From assembly GCA_964057225.1 (NCBI GenBank), contig OZ059894.1, positions 18,072,476 through 18,136,475 on the forward strand: a DNA stretch of 64,000 nt. Direction: 5' to 3'. Below the pieces are notes generated by a model. That model was not told the origin of the DNA and did not search any database. It worked only from the letters and a program-made list of their open reading frames with translations. Below, in pieces: positions 28,590 through 42,814 of this stretch. Position numbers and translations under genes: made by a program. Position 1 is the first letter of the stretch. Every line of letters starts with the position of its first letter. The DNA comes from Auanema rhodensis. Taxonomy: Eukaryota; Nematoda; Chromadorea; Rhabditida; Rhabditidae.

Positions 28590-31500
28590 ATACCATGTGC
28601 ACATCACGTGTATATTTAATTAGCATAAATTAAAGTTCACGTAAATTTCAAAGTCATGGTTACCATGGACCAGTATCAATGAAAATTTGTTTTTGGACTA
28701 ATATGGCCATAGGGAATTTAATTTTGAAAACGGCATCTCTTCATCTTTGAGTTACATACCATGTGTACATCACGTGTACATTTAATTAGCATAAATTAAA
28801 GTTCACGTAAATTTTAAAGTCATGGTTACCATGCACCAATATCCATAAAAATTTGTTTTTAGACTAATATGGAAATGGGGAATCTAATTTTGAAAACCGC
28901 ATCTCTTTATCTTTTACGGGAAGCGAGTTACATACCATGTGCACATCACGTGTACATTTAATTAGCATAAATTAAAGTTCACGTAAATTTCAAAGTCATG
29001 GTTACCTTGCACCAGTATCAATGAAAATTTGTTTTCGGACTAATATGGCCATGGGGAATCTAATTTTGAAAACCGCATCTCTTTATCTTTTACGGAAAGC
29101 GAGTTACATACCATGTGCCCATCACGTGTACATTTAATTAGCATAAATTAAAGTTCACGTAAATTTTAAAGTCATGGTTACCATGCACCAATAACCATAA
29201 AAATTTGTTTTTAGACTAATATGGACATGGGGAATCTAACTTTGAAAACCGCATCTCTTTATCTCTCACGGGAAGCGAGTTACATACCATGTGCCCATCA
29301 CGTGTACATTTAATTAGCATAAATTAAAGTTCACGTAAATTTTAAAGTCATGGTTACCATGCACCAATATCCATAAAAATTTGTTTTTAGACTAATATGG
29401 ACATGGGGAATCTAACTTTGAAAACCGCATCTCTTTATCTTTCACGGGAAGCGAGTTACATACCATGTGCACAGCACGTGTACATTTAATTAGCATAAAT
29501 TAAAGTTCACGTAAATTTCAAAGTCATGGTTACCATGCACCTATATCAATAAAAATTTGTTTTCAGTCTAATATGGAAATGGGGAATCTAATTTTGAAAA
29601 CCGCATCTCTTTATCTTTTACCGGAAACGAGTTACATATCATGTGTACATCACGTGTACATTTAATTAGCATAAATTAAAGTTCACGTAAATTTCAAAGT
29701 CATGGTTACCATGCGCCTATATCAATAAAAATTTGTTTTTAGTCTAATATGGCCATGGGGAATCTAATTATGAAAACCGCATCTCTTTATCTTTTACGGG
29801 AAGCGAGTTACATACCATGTGTAAATCACGTGTACATTTAATTAGCATAAATTAAAGTTCACGTAAATTTCAAAGTCATGGTTACCATGCACCTATATCA
29901 ATAAAAATTTGTTTTCAGTCTAATATGGAAATGGGGAATCTAATTTTGAAAACCGCATCTCTTTATCTTTTACGGGAAGCGAGTTACATACCATGTGCAC
30001 ATCACGTGTACATTTAATTAGCATAAATTAAAGTTCACGTAAATTTCAAAGTCATGGTTACCATGCACCAGTATCAATGAAAATTTGTTTTTGGACTAAT
30101 ATGGCCATAGGGAATTTAATTTTGAAAACGGCATCTCTTCATCTTTGAGTTATATACCATGTGTACATCACGTGTACATTTAATTAGCATAAATTAAAGT
30201 TCACGTAAATTTTAAAGTCATGGTTACCATGCACCAATATCCATAAAAATTTGTTTTTAGACTAATATGGACATGGGGAATCTAATTTTGAAAACCGCAT
30301 CTTTTTATCTTTCACGGGAAGCGAGTTACATATCATGTGCACATCACGTGTACATTTAATTAGCATAAATTAAAGTTCACGTAAATTTCAAAGTCATGGT
30401 TACCATGCAGCTATATCAATAAAAATTTGTTTTCAGTCTAATATGGAAATGGGGAATCTAATTATGAAAACCGCATCTCTTTATCTTTTACGGGAAGCGA
30501 GTTACATACCATGTGTAAATCACGTGTACATTTAATTAGCATAAATTAAAGTTCACGTAAATTTCAAAGTCATGGTTACCATGCACCTATATCAATAAAA
30601 ATTTGTTTTCATTCTAATATGGAAATGGGGAATCTAATTTTGAAAACCGCATCTCTTTATCTTTTACGGGAAGCGAGTTACATACCATGTGCACATCACG
30701 TGTACATTTAATTAGCATAAATTAAAGTTCACGTAAATTTCAAAGTCATGGTTACCATGCACCAGTATCAATGAAAATTTGTTTTTGGACTAATATGGCC
30801 ATAGGGAATTTAATTTTGAAAACGGCATCTCTTCATCTTTGAGTTACATACCATGTGTACATCACGTGTACATTTAATTAGCATAAATTAAAGTTCACGT
30901 AAATTTTAAAGTCATGGTTACCATGCACCAATATCCATAAAAATGTTTTTAGACTAATATGGACATGGGGAATCTAATTTTGAAAACCGCATCTCTTTAT
31001 CTTTCACGGGAAGCGAGTTACATATCATGTGCACATCACGTGTACATTTAATTAGCATAAATTAAAGTTCACGTACATTTCAAAGTCATGGTTACCATGC
31101 GCCTATATCAATAAAAATTTGTTTTTAGTCTAATATGGCCATGGGGAATCTAATTTTGAAAACCGCATCTCTTTATCTTTTACGGGAAGCGAGTTACATA
31201 CCATGTGCACATCACGTGTATATTTAATTAGCATAAATTAAAGTTCACGTAAATTTCAAAGTCATGGTTACCATGGACCAGTATCAATGAAAATTTGTTT
31301 TTGGACTAATATGGCCATAGGGAATTTAATTTTGAAAACGGCATCTCTTCATCTTTGAGTTACATACCATGTGTACATCACGTGTACATTTAATTAGCAT
31401 AAATTAAAGTTCACGTAAATTTTAAAGTCATGGTTACCATGCACCAATATCCATAAAAATTTGTTTTTAGACTAATATGGAAATGGGGAATCTAATTTTG

Positions 31501-33548
31501 AAAACCGCATCTCTTTATCTTTTACGGGAAGCGAGTTACATACCATGTGCACATCACGTGTACATTTAATTAGCATAAATTAAAGTTCACGTAAATTTCA
31601 AATTCATGGTTACCTTGCACCAGTATCAATGAAAATTTGTTTTCGGACTAATATGGCCATGGGGAATCTAATTTTGAAAACCGCATCTCTTTATCTTTTA
31701 CGGAAAGCGAGTTACATACCATGTGCCCATCACGTGTACATTTAATTAGCATAAATTAAAGTTCACGTAAATTTTAAAGTCATGGTTACCATGCACCAAT
31801 AACCATAAAAATTTGTTTTTAGACTAATATGGACATGGGGAATCTAACTTTGAAAACCGCATCTCTTTATCTTTCACGGGAAGCGAGTTACATACCATGT
31901 GCCCATCACGTGTACATTTAATTAGCATAAATTAAAGTTCACGTAAATTTTAAAGTCATGGTTACCATGCACCAATATCCATAAAAATTTGTTTTTAGAC
32001 TAATATGGACATGGGGAATCTAACTTTGAAAACCGCATCTCTTTATCTTTCACGGGAAGCGAGTTACATACCATGTGCACATCACGTGTACATTTATTTA
32101 GCATAAATTAAAGTTCACGTAAATTTCAAAGTCATGGTTACCATGCACCTATATCAATAAAAATTTGTTTTCAGTCTAATATGGAAATGGGGAATCTAAT
32201 TTTGAAAACCGCATCTCTTTATCTTTTACCGGAAACGAGTTACATATCATGTGTACATCACGTGTACATTTAATTAGCATAAATTAAAGTTCACGTAAAT
32301 TTCAAAGTCATGGTTACCATGCGCCTATATCAATAAAAATTTGTTTTTAGTCTAATATGGCCATGAGGAATCTAATTATGAAAACCGCATCTCTTTATCT
32401 TTTACGGGAAGCGAGTTACATACCATGTGTAAATCACGTGTACATTTAATTAGCATAAATTAAAGTTCACGTAAATTTCAAAGTCATGGTTACCATGCAC
32501 CTATATCAATAAAAATTTGTTTTCAGTCTAATATGGAAATGGGGAATCTAATTTTGAAAACCGCATCTCTTTATCTTTCACGGGAAGCGAGTTACATACC
32601 ATGTGCCCATCACGTGTACATTTAATTAGCATAAATTAAAGTTCACGTAAATTTCAAAGTCATGGTTACCATGCACCAGTATCAATGAAAATTTGTTTTT
32701 GGACTAATATGGCCATAGGGAATTTAATTTTGAAAACGGCATCTCTTCATCTTTGAGTTACATACCATGTGTACATCACGTGTACATTTAATTAGCATAA
32801 ATTAAAGTTCACGTAAATTTTAAAGTCATGGTTACCATGCACCAATATCCATAAAAATTTGTTTTTAGACTAATATGGACATGGGGAATCTAATTTTGAA
32901 AACCGCATCTCTTTATCTTTCACGGGAAGCGAGTTACATATTATGTGCACATCACGTGTACATTTAATTAGCATAAATTAAAGTTCACGTAAATTTCAAA
33001 GTCATGGTTACCATGCACCTATATCAATAAAAATTTGTTTTCAGTCTAATATGGAAATGGGGAATCTAATTATGAAAACCGCATCTCTTTATCTTTTACG
33101 GGAAGCGAGTTACATACCATGTGTAAATCACGTGTACATTTAATTAGCATAAATTAAAGTTCACGTAAATTTCAAAGTCATGGTTACCATGCACCTATAT
33201 CAATAAAAATTTGTTTTCATTCTAATATGGAAATGGGGAATCTAATTTTGAAAACCGCATCTCTTTATCTTTTACGGGAAGCGAGTTACATACCATGTGC
33301 ACATCACGTGTACATTTAATTAGCATAAATTAAAGTTCACGTAAATTTCAAAGTCATGGTTACCATGCACCAGTATCAATGAAAATTTGTTTTTGGACTA
33401 ATATGGCCATCGGGAATTTAATTTTGAAAACGGCATCTCTTCATCTTTGAGTTACATACCATGTGTACATCACGTGTACATTTAATTAGCATAAATTAAA
33501 GTTCACGTAAATTTTAAAGTCATGGTTACCATGCACCAATATCCATAA
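28590..33548 (+). repeat. Duplication with 2608-bp period (15 units)
   Basis: About 28590-30940 matches 31198-33548. The period is 12 x 176 + 3 x 166 - 2. Shared markers are GTGTATATTTAATT, ACCATGGACCAGTATC (28665, 31273), AATAACCATAAAA, TAACTTTGAAAACC and CATTCTAATATGG. Differences include GTGCACAGCACG, GAGTTATATACC and ATGCAGCTATATC in the left copy, and TTTATTTAGC, CCATGAGG and TTATGTGCAC in the right. Confidence 0.88.
30869..31042 (+). repeat. 174-bp monomer, copy 2
   Basis: Same 2-bp deletion as at 28085. The unit follows a B unit, as copy 1 does. The corresponding unit at about 33477, one 2608-bp period on, has the full T-run, so the deletion was not carried into that copy or was overwritten. 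Confidence 0.9.
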
Positions 33549-36350
33549 AAATTTGTTTTTAGACTAATATGGAAATGGGGAATCTAATTTTGAAAACCGC
33601 ATCTCTTTATCTTTTACGGGAAGCGAGTTACATACCATGTGCACATTACGTGTACATTTAATTAGCATAAATTAAAGTTCACGTAAATTTCAAATTCATG
33701 GTTACCTTGCACCAGTATCAATGAAAATTTGTTTTCGGACTAATATGGCCATGGGGAATCTAATTTTGAAAACCGCATCTCTTTATCTTTTACGGAAAGC
33801 GAGTTACATACCATGTGTACATCACGTGTACATTTAATTAGCATAAATTAAAGTTCACGTAAATTTTAAAGTCATGGTTACCATGCACCAATATCCATAA
33901 AAATTTGTTTTTAGACTAATATGGAAATGGGGAATCTAATTTTGAAAACCGCATCTCTTTATCTTTTACGGGAAGCGAGTTACATACCATGTGCACATCA
34001 CGTGTACATTTAATTAGCATAAATTAAAGTTCACGTAAATTTCAAATTCATGGTTACCTTGCACCAGTATCAATGAAAATTTGTTTTCGGACTAATATGG
34101 CCATGGGGAATCTAATTTTGAAAACCGCATCTCTTTATCTTTTACGGAAAGCGAGTTACATACCATGTGCCCATCACGTGTACATTTAATTAGCATAAAT
34201 TAAAGTTCACGTAAATTTCAAAGTCATGGTTACCATGCACCTATATCAATAAAAATTTGTTTTCATTCTAATATGGAAATGGGGAATCTAATTTTGAAAA
34301 CCGCATCTCTTTATCTTTTACGGGAAGCGAGTTACATACCATGTGCACATCACGTGTACATTTAATTAGCATAAATTAAAGTTCACGTAAATTTCAAAGT
34401 CATGGTTACCATGCACCAGTATCAATGAAAATTTGTTTTTGGACTAATATGGCCATCGGGAATTTAATTTTGAAAACGGCATCTCTTCATCTTTGAGTTA
34501 CATACCATGTGTACATCACGTGTACATTTAATTAGCATAAATTAAAGTTCACGTAAATTTTAAAGTCATGGTTACCATGCACCAATATCCATAAAAATTT
34601 GTTTTTAGACTAATATGGAAATGGGGAATCTAATTTTGAAAACCGCATCTCTTTATCTTTTACGGGAAGCGAGTTACATACCATGTGCACATTACGTGTA
34701 CATTTAATTAGCATAAATTAAAGTTCACGTAAATTTCAAAGTCATGGTTACCATGGACCAGTATCAATGAAAATTTGTTTTTGGACTAATATGGCCATAG
34801 GGAATTTAATTTTGAAAACGGCATCTCTTCATCTTTGAGTTACATACCATGTGTACATCACGTGTACATTTAATTAGCATAAATTAAAGTTCACGTAAAT
34901 TTTAAAGTCATGGTTACCATGCACCAATATCCATAAAAATTTGTTTTTAGACTAATATGGAAATGGGGAATCTAATTTTGAAAACCGCATCTCTTTATCT
35001 TTTACGGGAAGCGAGTTACATACCATGTGCACATCACGTGTACATTTAATTAGCATAAATTAAAGTTCACGTAAATTTCAAATTCATGGTTACCTTGCAC
35101 CAGTATCAATGAAAATTTGTTTTCGGACTAATATGGCCATGGGGAATCTAATTTTGAAAACCGCATCTCTTTATCTTTTACGGAAAGCGAGTTACATACC
35201 ATGTGCCCATCACGTGTACATTTAATTAGCATAAATTAAAGTTCACGTAAATTTTAAAGTCATGGTTACCATGCACCAATAACCATAAAAATTTGTTTTT
35301 AGACTAATATGGACATGGGGAATCTAACTTTGAAAACCGCATCTCTTTATCTTTCACGGGAAGCGAGTTACATACCATGTGCCCATCACGTGTACATTTA
35401 ATTAGCATAAATTAAAGTTCACGTAAATTTTAAAGTCATGGTTACCATGCACCAATATCCATAAAAATTTGTTTTTAGACTAATATGGACATGGGGAATC
35501 TAACTTTGAAAACCGCATCTCTTTATCTTTCACGGGAAGCGAGTTACATACCATGTGCACATCACGTGTACATTTATTTAGCATAAATTAAAGTTCACGT
35601 AAATTTCAAAGTCATGGTTACCATGCACCTATATCAATAAAAATTTGTTTTCAGTCTAATATGGAAATGGGGAATCTAATTTTGAAAACCGCATCTCTTT
35701 ATCTTTTACCGGAAACGAGTTACATATCATGTGTACATCACGTGTACATTTAATTAGCATAAATTAAAGTTCACGTAAATTTCAAAGTCATGGTTACCAT
35801 GCGCCTATATCAATAAAAATTTGTTTTTAGTCTAATATGGCCATGAGGAATCTAATTATGAAAACCGCATCTCTTTATCTTTTACGGGAAGCGAGTTACA
35901 TACCATGTGTAAATCACGTGTACATTTAATTAGCATAAATTAAAGTTCACGTAAATTTCAAAGTCATGGTTACCATGCACCTATATCAATAAAAATTTGT
36001 TTTCAGTCTAATATGGAAATGGGGAATCTAATTTTGAAAACCGCATCTCTTTATCTTTTACGGGAAGCGAGTTACATACCATGTGCACATCACGTGTACA
36101 TTTAATTAGCATAAATTAAAGTTCACGTAAATTTCAAAGTCATGGTTACCATGCACCAGTATCAATGAAAATTTGTTTTTGGACTAATATGGCCATAGGG
36201 AATTTAATTTTGAAAACGGCATCTCTTCATCTTTGAGTTACATACCATGTGTACATCACGTGTACATTTAATTAGCATAAATTAAAGTTCACGTAAATTT
36301 TAAAGTCATGGTTACCATGCACCAATATCCATAAAAATTTGTTTTTAGAC
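31240..36350 (+). repeat. Duplication with 3480-bp period (20 units)
   Basis: About 31240-32870 matches 34720-36350, period 16 x 176 + 4 x 166. It carries the ATGGACCAG unit, AAATTCATGG, AATAACCATAAAA, TTTATTTAGC and CCATGAGG. Because it shares its left member with the 2608-bp block, the GACCAG marker appears three times (28.67, 31.27, 34.75 kb). Confidence 0.87.
33180..34740 (+). repeat. 6-unit duplication, 1046 bp
   Basis: About 33180-33694 matches 34226-34740 at 5 x 176 + 166. Shared: CATTCTAATATGG, the B unit with CCATCGGG (starts 33311 and 34357) and GTGCACATTACG. The copies part where 33.69 kb has AAATTCATGG and 34.74 kb has AAAGTCATGG. These are the first CCATCGGG B units in the window; nearly all B units further right carry this form. 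Confidence 0.83.
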
Positions 36351-39154
36351 TAATATGGAAATGGGGAATCTAATTTTGAAAACCGCATCTCTTTATCTTT
36401 TACGGGAAGCGAGTTACATACCATGTGCACATTACGTGTACATTTAATTAGCATAAATTAAAGTTCACGTAAATTTCAAAGTCATGGATACCTTGCACCA
36501 GTATCAATGAAAATTTGTTTTCGGACTAATATGGCCATGGGGAATCTAATTTTGAAAACCGCATCTCTTTATCTTTTACCGGAAACGAGTTACATATCAT
36601 GTGTACATCACGTGTACATTTAATTAGCATAAATTAAAGTTCACGTAAATTTTAAAGTCATGGTTACCATGCACCAATATCCATAAAAATTTGTTTTCAG
36701 TCTAATATGGAAATGGGGAATCTAACTTTGAAAACCGCATCTCTTTATCTTTCACGGGAAGCGAGTTACATACCATGTGCCCATCACGTGTACATTTAAT
36801 TAGCATAAATTAAAGTTCACGTAAATTCTAAAGTCATGGTTACCATGCACCAATATCCATAAAAATTTGTTTTTAGACTAATATGGAAATGGGGAATCTA
36901 ATTTTGAAAACCGCATCTCTTTATCTTTTACGGGAAGCGAGTTACATACCATGTGCCCATCACGTGTACATTTAATTAGCATAAATTAAAGTTCACGTAA
37001 ATTCTAAAGTCATGGTTACCATGCACCAATATCCATAAAAATTTGTTTTTGGACTAATATAGCCATGGGGAATCTAATTTTGAAAACCGCATCTCTTTAT
37101 CTTTTACGAGAAGCGAGTTACATACCATGTGTAAATCACGTGTACATTTAATTAGCATAAATTAAAGTTCACGTAAATTTCAAAGTCATGGTTACCATGC
37201 ACCTATATCAATAAAAATTTGTTTTCAGTCTAATATGGAAATGGGGAATCTAATTTTGAAAACCGCATCTCTTTATCTTTTACGGGAAGCGAGTTACATA
37301 CCATGTGCACATCACGTGTACATTTAATTAGCATAAATTAAAGTTCACGTAAATTTCAAAGTCATAGTTACCATGCACCAGTATCAATGAAAATTTGTTT
37401 TTGGACTAATATGGCCATCGGGAATTTAATTTTGAAAACGGCATCTCTTCATCTTTGAGTTACATACCATGTGTACATCACGTGTACATTTAATTAGCAT
37501 AAATTAAAGTTCACGTAAATTTTAAAGTCATGGTTACCATGCACCAATATCCATAAAAATTTGTTTTCAGTCTAATATGGAAATGGGGAATCTAATTTTG
37601 AAAACCGCATCTCTTTATCTTTTACGGGAAGCGAGTTACATACCATGTGCACATCACGTGTACATTTAATTAGCATAAATTAAAGTTCACGTAAATTTCA
37701 AAGTCATGGTTACCATGCACCAGTATCAATGAAAATTTGTTTTTGGACTAATATGGCCATAGGGAATTTAATTTTGAAAACGGCATCTCTTCATCTTTGA
37801 GTTACATACCATGTGTACATCACGTGTACATTTAATTAGCATAAATTAAAGTTCACGTAAATTTTAAAGTCATGGTTACCATGCACCAATATCCATAAAA
37901 ATTTGTTTTTAGACTAATATGGAAATGGGGAATCTAATTTTGAAAACCGCATCTCTTTATCTTTTACGGGAAGCGAGTTACATACCATGTGCACATTACG
38001 TGTACATTTAATTAGCATAAATTAAAGTTCACGTAAATTTCAAAGTCATGGATACCTTGCACCAGTATCAATGAAAATTTGTTTTCGGACTAATATGGCC
38101 ATGGGGAATCTAATTTTGAAAACCGCATCTCTTTATCTTTTACCGGAAACGAGTTACATATCATGTGTACATCACGTGTACATTTAATTAGCATAAATTA
38201 AAGTTCACGTAAATTTTAAAGTCATGGTTACCATGCACCAATATCCATAAAAATTTGTTTTCAGTCTAATATGGAAATGGGGAATCTAACTTTGAAAACC
38301 GCATCTCTTTATCTTTCACGGGAAGCGAGTTACATACCATGTGCCCATCACGTGTACATTTAATTAGCATAAATTAAAGTTCACGTAAATTCTAAAGTCA
38401 TGGTTACCATGCACCAATATCCATAAAAATTTGTTTTTAGACTAATATGGAAATGGGGAATCTAATTTTGAAAACCGCATCTCTTTATCTTTTACGGGAA
38501 GCGAGTTACATACCATGTGCCCATCACGTGTACATTTAATTAGCATAAATTAAAGTTCACGTAAATTCTAAAGTCATGGTTACCATGCACCAATATCCAT
38601 AAAAATTTGTTTTTGGACTAATATAGCCATGGGGAATCTAATTTTGAAAACCGCATCTCTTTATCTTTTACGAGAAGCGAGTTACATACCATGTGTAAAT
38701 CACGTGTACATTTAATTAGCATAAATTAAAGTTCACGTAAATTTCAAAGTCATGGTTACCATGCACCTATATCAATAAAAATTTGTTTTCAGTCTAATAT
38801 GGAAATGGGGAATCTAATTTTGAAAACCGCATCTCTTTATCTTTTACGGGAAGCGAGTTACATACCATGTGCACATCACGTGTACATTTAATTAGCATAA
38901 ATTAAAGTTCACGTAAATTTCAAAGTCATAGTTACCATGCACCAGTATCAATGAAAATTTGTTTTTGGACTAATATGGCCATCGGGAATTTAATTTTGAA
39001 AACGGCATCTCTTCATCTTTGAGTTACATACCATGTGTACATCACGTGTACATTTAATTAGCATAAATTAAAGTTCACGTAAATTTTAAAGTCATGGTTA
39101 CCATGCACCAATATCCATAAAAATTTGTTTTCAGTCTAATATGGAAATGGGGAA
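35990..39154 (+). repeat. 9-unit duplication, 1564 bp
   Basis: About 35990-37590 matches 37554-39154, period 7 x 176 + 2 x 166. Shared markers: CATGGATACCTTGC (gatacc at 36487, 38051), AAATTCTAAAGTC, ATATAGCCATGGGG (37061, 38625), TTTTACGAGAAGC, and CATAGTTACC. The matched length slightly exceeds the period, as expected of a direct tandem copy. Confidence 0.88.
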
Positions 39155-42100
39155 TCTAACTTTGAAAACCGCATCTCTTTATCTTTCACGGGAAGCGAGT
39201 TACATACCATGTGCACATCACGTGTACATTTAATTAGCATAAATTAAAGTTCACGTAAATTTCAAAGTCATGGTTACCATGCACCAGTATCAATGAAAAT
39301 TTGTTTTTGGACTAATATGGCCATCGGGAATTTAATTTTGAAAACGGCATCTCTTCATCTTTGAGTTACATACCATGTGTACATCACGTGTACATTTAAT
39401 TAGCATAAATTAAAGTTCACGTAAATTTTAAAGTCATGGTTACCATGCACCAATATCCATAAAAATTTGTTTTCAGTCTAATATGGAAATGGGGAATCTA
39501 ATTTTGAAAACCGCATCTCTTTATCTTTTACCGGAAACGAGTTACATATCATGTGTACATCACGTGTACATTTAATTAGCATAAATTAAAGTTCACGAAA
39601 ATTTTAAAGTCATGGTTACCATGCACCAATATCCATAAAAATTTGTTTTTAGACTAATATGGACATGGGGAATCTAATTTTGAAAACCGCATCTCTTTAT
39701 CTTTCACGGGAAGCGAGTTACATATCATGTGCACATCACGTGTACATTTAATTAGCATAAATTAAAGTTCACGTAAATTTCAAAGTCATGGTTACCATGC
39801 ACCTATATCAATAAAAATTTGTTTTCAGTCTAATATGGAAATGGGGAATCTAATTATGAAAACCGCATCTCTTTATCTTTTACGGGAAGCGAGTTACATA
39901 CCATGTGTAAAACACGTTTACATTTAATTAGCATAAATTAAAGTTCACGTAAATTTCAAAGTCATGGTTACCATGCACCTATATCAATAAAAATTTGTTT
40001 TCAGTCTAATATGGAAATGGGGAATCTAATTTTGAAAACCGCATCTCTTTATCTTTTACGGGAAGCGAGTTACATACCATGTGCACATCACGTGTACATT
40101 TAATTAGCATAAATTAAAGTTCACGTAAATTTCAAAGTCATGGTTACCATGCACCAGTATCAATGAAAATTTGTTTTTGGACTAATATGGCCATAGGGAA
40201 TTTAATTTTGAAAACGGCATCTCTTCATCTTTGAGTTACATACCATGTGTACATCACGTGTACATTTAATTAGCATAAATTAAAGTTCACGTAAATTTTA
40301 AAGTCATGGTTACCATGCACCAATATCCATAAAAATTTGTTTTTAGACTAATATGGAAATGGGGAATCTAATTTTGAAAACCGCATCTCTTTATCTTTTA
40401 CGGGAAGCGAGTTACATACCATGTGCACATTACGTGTACATTTAATTAGCATAAATTAAAGTTCACGTAAATTTCAAAGTCATGGATACCTTGCACCAGT
40501 ATCAATGAAAATTTGTTTTCGGACTAATATGGCCATGGGGAATCTAATTTTGAAAACCGCATCTCTTTATCTTTTACCGGAAACGAGTTACATATCATGT
40601 GTACATCACGTGTACATTTAATTAGCATAAATTAAAGTTCACGTAAATTTTAAAGTCATGGTTACCATGCACCAATATCCATAAAAATTTGTTTTCAGTC
40701 TAATATGGAAATGGGGAATCTAACTTTGAAAACCGCATCTCTTTATCTTTCACGGGAAGCGAGTTACATACCATGTGCCCATCACGTGTACATTTAATTA
40801 GCATAAATTAAAGTTCACGTAAATTCTAAAGTCATGGTTACCATGCACCAATATCCATAAAAATTTGTTTTTAGACTAATATGGAAATGGGGAATCTAAT
40901 TTTGAAAACCGCATCTCTTTATCTTTTACGGGAAGCGAGTTACATACCATGTGCCCATCACGTGTACATTTAATTAGCATAAATTAAAGTTCACGTAAAT
41001 TCTAAAGTCATGGTTACCATGCACCAATATCCATAAAAATTTGTTTTTGGACTAATATAGCCATGGGGAATCTAATTTTGAAAACCGCATCTCTTTATCT
41101 TTTACGAGAAGCGAGTTACATACCATGTGTAAATCACGTGTACATTTAATTAGCATAAATTAAAGTTCACGTAAATTTCAAAGTCATGGTTACCATGCAC
41201 CTATATCAATAAAAATTTGTTTTCAGTCTAATATGGAAATGGGGAATCTAATTTTGAAAACCGCATCTCTTTATCTTTTACGGGAAGCGAGTTACATACC
41301 ATGTGCACATCACGTGTACATTTAATTAGCATAAATTAAAGTTCACGTAAATTTCAAAGTCATAGTTACCATGCACCAGTATCAATGAAAATTTGTTTTT
41401 GGACTAATATGGCCATCGGGAATTTAATTTTGAAAACGGCATCTCTTCATCTTTGAGTTACATACCATGTGTACATCACGTGTACATTTAATTAGCATAA
41501 ATTAAAGTTCACGTAAATTTTAAAGTCATGGTTACCATGCACCAATATCCATAAAAATTTGTTTTCAGTCTAATATGGAAATGGGGAATCTAACTTTGAA
41601 AACCGCATCTCTTTATCTTTCACGGGAAGCGAGTTACATACCATGTGCACATCACGTGTACATTTAATTAGCATAAATTAAAGTTCACGTAAATTTCAAA
41701 GTCATGGTTACCATGCACCAGTATCAATGAAAATTTGTTTTTGGACTAATATGGCCATCGGGAATTTAATTTTGAAAACGGCATCTCTTCATCTTTGAGT
41801 TACATACCATGTGTACATCACGTGTACATTTAATTAGCATAAATTAAAGTTCACGTAAATTTTAAAGTCATGGTTACCATGCACCAATATCCATAAAAAT
41901 TTGTTTTCAGTCTAATATGGAAATGGGGAATCTAATTTTGAAAACCGCATCTCTTTATCTTTTACCGGAAACGAGTTACATATCATGTGTACATCACGTG
42001 TACATTTAATTAGCATAAATTAAAGTTCACGAAAATTTTAAAGTCATGGTTACCATGCACCAATATCCATAAAAATTTGTTTTCAGTCTAATATGGAAAT

Positions 42101-42734
42101 GGGGAATCTAATTTTGAAAACCGCATCTCTTTATCTTTCACGGGAAGCGAGTTACATATCATGTGCACATCACGTGTACATTTAATTAGCATAAATTAAA
42201 GTTCACGTAAATTTCAAAGTCATGGTTACCATGCACCTATATCAATAAAAATTTGTTTTCAGTCTAATATGGAAATGGGGAATCTAATTATGAAAACCGC
42301 ATCTCTTTATCTTTTACGGGAAGCGAGTTACATACCATGTGTAAAACACGTTTACATTTAATTAGCATAAATTAAAGTTCACGTAAATTTCAAAGTCATG
42401 GTTACCATGCACCTATATCAATAAAAATTTGTTTTCAGTCTAATATGGAAATGGGGAATCTAATTTTGAAAACCGCATCTCTTTATCTTTTACGGGAAGC
42501 GAGTTACATACCATGTGCACATCACGTGTACATTTAATTAGCATAAATTAAAGTTCACGTAAATTTCAAAGTCATGGTTACCATGCACCAGTATCAATGA
42601 AAATTTGTTTTTGGACTAATATGGCCATCGGGAATTTAATTTTGAAAACGGCATCTCTTCATCTTTGAGTTACATACCATGTGTACATCACGTGTACATT
42701 TAATTAGCATAAATTAAAGTTCACGTAAATTTTA
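37560..42734 (+). repeat. 14-unit duplication, 2434 bp
   Basis: About 37560-40300 matches 39994-42734, period 11 x 176 + 3 x 166. Shared markers: GATACCTTGC (38051, 40485), ATATAGCC (38625, 41059), GTTCACGAAAATTTT (39591, 42025), and GTGTAAAACACGTTTAC (about 39905, 42339). One internal patch differs: 39650-39670 has TTTTTAGAC and GGACATGG where the second copy has TTTTCAGTC and GGAAATGG, which could be a conversion patch. Confidence 0.88.
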
Positions 42735-42814
42735 ACATGGGGAATCTAATTATGAAAACCGCATCTCTTTATCTTTTACGGGAAGCGAGTTACATACCAT
42801 GTGTAAATCACGTG
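42695..42814 (+). repeat. 120-bp truncated monomer, copy 1
   Basis: A unit lacking 56 bp: CGTAAATTTTAA joins directly to CATGGGGAATC. It looks like deletion at a shared TTAA between a C-type start (AATTTTAAAGTC, unit positions 38-41) and a body of the ATATTAACATGGGG class (positions 94-97), which are 56 bp apart. That ATATTAAC class is otherwise seen only in 8.3-19.7 kb, so the truncated unit preserves an allele lost from this domain. It sits directly after a B unit. Confidence 0.9.
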
